Assembly (NCBI GenBank): GCA_964470555.1
Contig: CAYYDG010000027.1
Coordinates: 1-64,000 of the forward strand
DNA: 64,000 nt
Direction: 5' to 3'
From: RBC074 sp964470555
GTDB taxonomy: Bacteria > Acidobacteriota > Blastocatellia > RBC074
Notes under the pieces: generated by a model
Databases searched by the model: none
Told to the model about the DNA's origin: nothing
Seen by the model: the letters and a program-made list of their open reading frames with translations, nothing else
Shown: positions 60,234-64,000 of the stretch, in pieces
Numbering within the stretch: the stretch's first letter is position 1
How the letters are laid out: every line of letters starts with the position of its first letter
Made by a program: the position numbers and the translations under genes

Positions 60234-61883
60234 TCAATTTGCCCCTACGGCCTCCGCCTTAGGCTGTTCTTCACCGACTTCGTCCCTCAGGCGGTGATTG
60301 TAAGCCGCGCGGATAAAGCTGGCAAAAAGCGGATGTGGAGCCAGCGGCTTGGATTTCAATTCGGGATGAAACTGGCAGCCCAGAAACCACGGATGGTCTT
60401 CGAGTTCGATCATCTCAATAAATTTTCCGTCCGGCGATTTGCCCGCGAAGATCAATCCGTTTTCGGCCAGCCGGTCTTCGTAAATCGGATTGAATTCGTA
60501 GCGGTGGCGATGGCGTTCGGAAATCTGGCTGGAGCGATAAATGCTTTCGGCCAGCGAGCCTTCGCGAAGATTGCAATCGTAAGCTCCCAACCGCATCGTG
60601 CCACCCAGGTCTTCGACGCCGAGCAAATCGCGCAGCTTGAAGATCACCGGATCGGGCGTGTCAGGATCGAATTCGGTTGAATCAGCGTGCTCCAACCCAC
60701 ACACATTGCGGGCAAATTCGATGGCCGCGCATTGCATTCCCAAACAAATTCCGAAAAACGGTTTCTTTTCTCGCCTTGCATAACCAATCGCGCGCAGCAT
60801 TCCCGAAATGCCTCGTTTGCCGAAACCGCCTGGAACCAGAATCGCATCCAGATCGCGCAACCGATCTTCCCAACGTTCGTCGGTCATCAAATCATCGCTT
60901 TCAATCCAGCGGAAATTGACTTTGACGTTGTTGTCGAACCCGCCGTGGATCAAGGCTTCGTTCAAACTCTTGTATGAATCTTCCAGCTCGACATATTTGC
61001 CGACAATGCCAATGGTCACGGCTTCGCGCAATCCGTGAATACGATTGACCAGCGCGCCCCATTGCCGCAAATCGGTGTCGCCCAGTGGCAAGCGCAGCAA
61101 ATCCACCAGCAATTGATCCAATCCCTGCCGGTTGAACACCAACGGAACTTCATACACGGATTTCACATCCTGCGCCGTGATGACCGCGTCCTGGGACACG
61201 TTACAGAACAACGAAATTTTCGCCTTCATATCCACTGGCAATTCACGTTCGCAACGGCAAAGCAAAATATCTGGCTGAATTCCAATGCCCAACAGTTCTT
61301 TCACCGAATGTTGCGTCGGTTTGGTTTTCAATTCACCCGAAGCGGCCAGATACGGAACCAACGTCAGATGCACGAATGCCGCGTTATGCCGACCGACTTC
61401 GTTGCCCATCTGGCGAATGGCTTCCAGAAACGGCAGTGATTCGATGTCGCCCACGGTTCCCCCGATTTCGACAATCACCACATCGTAATTGTTGGAAACA
61501 GCTTTGATGGCGTCTTTGATTTCGTTGGTGATGTGCGGAATGACCTGAATGGTTTTGCCCAGGTAATCGCCGCGTCGTTCTTTTTCGATGACTGACAGGT
61601 AAATGCGACCCGAAGTCCAATTGTTGGCTTTGGAATAACTGGCTTTGGTGTAGCGTTCGTAATGGCCAAGGTCGAGATCGGTTTCGGCGCCGTCGTCCGT
61701 CACATACACCTCGCCATGCTGAAACGGCGACATGGTTCCGGGATCAACGTTGATGTACGGATCGAATTTCATCAGCGTGACTTTCAATCCGCGGGCTTCG
61801 AGCAGGGCGGCAATCGAAGCGGCAGCGATTCCTTTTCCCAGTCCGCTGACCACTCCTCCGGTGACAAAGATGTACTTCGGCAT
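60234..61883 (-). CDS. pyrG: CTP synthase
   Basis: 549 aa, full length for the family. It aminates UTP to CTP using glutamine. The amidoligase domain (1-265) starts KYIFVTGGVVSGLGKGI, with the ATP loop and FDPYINVDPGTMSPFQHGEV. The glutamine amidotransferase domain (295-535) has catalytic C380 (FFGICLGMQ), H506 and E508 (GCQFHPELKS). The ATG at 61883 has CAGGAG upstream. It heads a unit with a TPR gene and kdsA, linking nucleotide supply to lipopolysaccharide synthesis, a common arrangement. Confidence 0.97.
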   Translation of the reverse strand: MPKYIFVTGGVVSGLGKGIAAASIAALLEARGLKVTLMKFDPYINVDPGTMSPFQHGEVYVTDDGAETDLDLGHYERYTKASYSKANNWTSGRIYLSVIEKERRGDYLGKTIQVIPHITNEIKDAIKAVSNNYDVVIVEIGGTVGDIESLPFLEAIRQMGNEVGRHNAAFVHLTLVPYLAASGELKTKPTQHSVKELLGIGIQPDILLCRCERELPVDMKAKISLFCNVSQDAVITAQDVKSVYEVPLVFNRQGLDQLLVDLLRLPLGDTDLRQWGALVNRIHGLREAVTIGIVGKYVELEDSYKSLNEALIHGGFDNNVKVNFRWIESDDLMTDERWEDRLRDLDAILVPGGFGKRGISGMLRAIGYARREKKPFFGICLGMQCAAIEFARNVCGLEHADSTEFDPDTPDPVIFKLRDLLGVEDLGGTMRLGAYDCNLREGSLAESIYRSSQISERHRHRYEFNPIYEDRLAENGLIFAGKSPDGKFIEMIELEDHPWFLGCQFHPELKSKPLAPHPLFASFIRAAYNHRLRDEVGEEQPKAEAVGAN

Positions 61884-62163
61884 CTCAACTCCTGTAGACG
61901 GTTTTCATTGGTTGAAGCTGTGGGGCATCACGAATTTTCGGTGAACTTGGGTTGCCTAGTTTGGTCTGTAAGCTAGTGGTAAGCGCAAGAGTAAACACTT
62001 AGCGGCTGAGCGTCAATTGGCCGGAGATTTTTACTGTGACAGTTCGCTCATAAGTCCGCCATTCATAAAAACCGCCCCATCCATCCAGGCGACAATTCCC
62101 TTCTCTGAATAAAGTCGCAGCAGGTTGAAAAACCTGTTCGACATTTTTTGAAGGAGAACCATC
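61884..62163. other. Divergent intergenic region, 280 bp
   Basis: It should carry promoters for pyrG and for the small secreted protein. I see no convincing consensus. GAAGGAG before 62164 is the plus-strand ribosome-binding site. Confidence 0.35.
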
Positions 62164-62661
62164 ATGCGACAGATCACCCTCTTTTTGTTGCTGAGCCTGG
62201 CGATTCCATCGGCATCATTATCTCAGCCGGCATTCCAGGAACCCGGCAAACCCCAGGAACCAAAACTCGTGCAACCGAAGATTCCAATCAGCGAACTTCC
62301 TGCTGCCGAAGCTCTGCGTCAAGCGCGGTTGCTGTTCATCCGTCCGAAATCTTCGTTGATGAACAAAGAGAAACTCGAACGCGAATTGCTCAAACGCAAA
62401 GAGTTCGGTGAAATGGGGTTGGAAATCTCGCGCAGCCACCTGAACGCCGATCTGGTGCTGGAAATCACGCGCAAACGATTGACGACGCGCTTCACCTGCA
62501 ACGTCATCGAACCGGTGACGCAACGCATTCTGGCCGGAACCACGGCCAGTTCGCTCGGCGGCGAAATCGAGCCAAACCTGGCCGACGCCATCGTCAAAGA
62601 ACTCAAAGCCAAACGCGGCCAACCGGTGGCTCCGGCGGCTGAAACGAAGAAGCCGGAATAG
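62164..62661 (+). CDS. Small secreted protein of unknown function
   Basis: 165 aa. A signal peptide (ITLFLLLSLAIPSASLSQ) is followed by a proline-rich stretch and a compact domain (about 45-150: LLFIRPKSSLMNKEKLERELL to DAIVKELKAKRGQ). The domain resembles small proteins predicted to bind or report on membranes, but I do not recognise a family. GAAGGAG precedes the ATG. It is divergent from pyrG. Confidence 0.75.
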   Translation: MRQITLFLLLSLAIPSASLSQPAFQEPGKPQEPKLVQPKIPISELPAAEALRQARLLFIRPKSSLMNKEKLERELLKRKEFGEMGLEISRSHLNADLVLEITRKRLTTRFTCNVIEPVTQRILAGTTASSLGGEIEPNLADAIVKELKAKRGQPVAPAAETKKPE

Positions 62662-62710
62662 TTTTCTGAATACAATCAGGCTCGCGTCAAGAGTCAAAGC
62701 GATTTTTTTC

Positions 62711-63877
62711 TTAGCTTTGTGACTTCGCCCGATTCAAATGAATCGTGACTTTAAATTGATTGCCGATACGGTTATCAATAAATTCAATATTTGGATACGC
62801 TCTGAGCGCGCGCAAAATGCCGGAGCCAAGTCCACGGTATGGCAATAACTTGGCGGCAAACGAAGCCAGTATTGGATTTCGGATATTCGAGTTTCCACTT
62901 TTGATGTTTTCGATGGTCAGGTTGTTTGGCAGATGACCTGGGCTGATGATTTCAACCCGATTGGCGAAAACAAAAATTCGCACAGGAGCGGAAATGAAAT
63001 AGTCTCGGTGAATCAGTGCATTGGCCAGCAACTCTTCCAGTGTGATACGCGGGATTTCAGGTTCGCCGGTTGAATTTATGCCCTGGCTGGATTGCACGCG
63101 GCTCAGGTTCCTGACAATGAAGCCCAAGCTCTTCTGAAACACATCGGCTAGTTTGCCTGTGATGTCCTGGCTATCCAGGTACTGGTCTGCGTCAATTTCA
63201 TCGCCGGGATATGAAACAGCTTTGACGATAAAAACTGGCAACCGAAATTGTGGGCGGGCAGCAAACAGCAAAGCTCCGGCAATGTTCAGAATTGAATCTC
63301 TGGCCAGATTCATATTTTCCAGCAATTGAGGCAGTGGCAGTTGCTGCCTTTCAAGTGATTCCTCGAACTCTCTCTGAAAAAAGTCGCTGAAGTAATCCAG
63401 GTCAAGGTCGCCTACACTTAACCCATTGGCTGGGAGTTCATCGCCATGAATCAACCCAGCGCTTTGGAACATACGTTGAATTTCTTCGCGTGAAGTCGCG
63501 CGCCGTTTATCTGCGCCGCTTTTTACCCAGATCGTGCCGTCTTTGTCTTGATAAGGCTTGCTGACGCCAGGCGACACTGTCACCACAAGCACCAATCCAT
63601 TTGGATGAACCACGTTTTCCGTTAATGGGTTAATAGGCGGTCTGACTGATTGCGATGCTACATTGGAAATCAATTGATTCAAGCGTCCAACATCTTCCGC
63701 ACTTAATCCGGTCACCTGGCCAGAATCGTTGACTCCGATAAACAACTGCCCTCCACTGGTGTTGCTGAAGGCGATGATTTCAGCCGCAAGCGAATCTGCA
63801 TTTCGGAAGTCTTCTTTGAATTGATGGCGGCTGTCTTCGCCGCGCCCGATGATTTCGATCAGTTCCGAGGTTTCCAT
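62711..63877 (-). CDS. AlbA_2/Schlafen-type putative DNA-binding protein
   Basis: 388 aa. Residues 5-130 form an AlbA_2 (Schlafen) domain (EDSRHQFKEDFRNADSLAAE, FSNTSGGQLFIGVNDSGQV, GTIWVKSGADKRRATSREE). The C-terminal part (270-385) is an ATPase-like HATPase domain (LEELLANALIHRDYF, VEIISPGHLPNNLT, RGLGSGILRAL). Members are often called RecG-like or transcriptional regulators, and some sit in defence or toxin systems. Its first codons overlap the end of an upstream gene by 19 nt, implying translational coupling. Confidence 0.85.
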   Translation of the reverse strand: METSELIEIIGRGEDSRHQFKEDFRNADSLAAEIIAFSNTSGGQLFIGVNDSGQVTGLSAEDVGRLNQLISNVASQSVRPPINPLTENVVHPNGLVLVVTVSPGVSKPYQDKDGTIWVKSGADKRRATSREEIQRMFQSAGLIHGDELPANGLSVGDLDLDYFSDFFQREFEESLERQQLPLPQLLENMNLARDSILNIAGALLFAARPQFRLPVFIVKAVSYPGDEIDADQYLDSQDITGKLADVFQKSLGFIVRNLSRVQSSQGINSTGEPEIPRITLEELLANALIHRDYFISAPVRIFVFANRVEIISPGHLPNNLTIENIKSGNSNIRNPILASFAAKLLPYRGLGSGILRALRAYPNIEFIDNRIGNQFKVTIHLNRAKSQS

Positions 63878-64000
63878 ATTTGATAAATTTCCTTACGACG
63901 CTGAAAAGCCTCTTCGCCGCCTTCCATTATGTTGACGATCTCTTGCTGAATAACGGCGCTATCAACTCCGCCTGTGCGGATTGAGATTTGATCGTTTGCA
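63859..64000 (-). CDS. C-terminal end of an upstream gene, cut by the window edge
   Basis: A 46-residue frame ending IYQIWKPRN and a TGA stop at 63859-63861. It overlaps the AlbA_2 gene start by 19 nt in another frame. The visible part (EIVNIMEGGEEAFQRRKEIY) is helical and not recognised. The overlap and same strand suggest a two-gene module with the AlbA_2 protein. Confidence 0.6.
   Translation of the reverse strand, partial: ANDQISIRTGGVDSAVIQQEIVNIMEGGEEAFQRRKEIYQIWKPRN

Overview
The window looks like chromosomal DNA from an Acidobacteriota bacterium, possibly Blastocatellia-like. The main reason is a very large set of tandem 'orphan' MacB/FtsX-type permeases of the ADOP type (acidobacterial duplicated orphan permease): 12 intact copies, one gutted copy and one leader fused to another enzyme. 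No ABC ATPase gene was seen. No transposase, CRISPR array or rRNA was seen. The tRNA genes do not encode CCA.

Layout. (1) 1-1958: a dense one-strand tRNA array of about 20 recognisable genes plus several odd or degenerate tRNA-like units. An HNH endonuclease follows directly (1980-2537). (2) 2626-3189: an internally deleted permease pseudogene. (3) 3431-5197: an exported TPR protein. (4) 5302-40287: the permease region, almost all on the minus strand. It holds a solitary permease (5302-7758), a two-gene unit (8680-13586), a three-gene unit (15195-22586), and a roughly 17.5-kb unit (22832-40287) with six permeases, a metallo-beta-lactamase-fold hydrolase fused to a permease leader, and an FGE-fold protein. 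Plus-strand genes for a DinB-like protein and a pRiA4b ORF-3-like protein are interspersed. The first gene of each of the three multi-gene permease units has the same upstream arrangement: a sigma-54-like -24/-12 sequence, and a GGGA-N8-TCCC dyad 80-95 bp further upstream. This shared control module is the strongest candidate for something undescribed. (5) 40472-43800: a BatA/vWA membrane protein and a UxaE-type tagaturonate epimerase. (6) 44194-47082: a secreted subtilisin-like protease with DUF11 and HYR domains. (7) 47341-48383: a GH19 chitinase/endolysin whose A9 tract could shift translation into a Lys/Ala-rich histone-H1-like tail. (8) 48563-48635: tRNA-Lys. (9) 49015-55868: three co-directional genes (alpha/beta hydrolase, small unknown protein, subtilisin-like protease) that lack signal peptides. 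(10) 55936-58359: an M1-peptidase-like protein without the zinc motif. (11) 58469-61883: pyrG, a TPR gene and kdsA. (12) 62164-64000: a small secreted protein, an AlbA_2/Schlafen-type protein, and the end of a gene that runs off the window.

How the parts may work together: the permease units appear to be polycistronic and, in three cases, may be switched on together by a sigma-54 activator. Several permease-permease junctions are filled by related palindromes running from the stop codon of one gene to just before the next start. Function, partner ATPase and signal are unknown. All calls come from reading the sequence; no database search was run.
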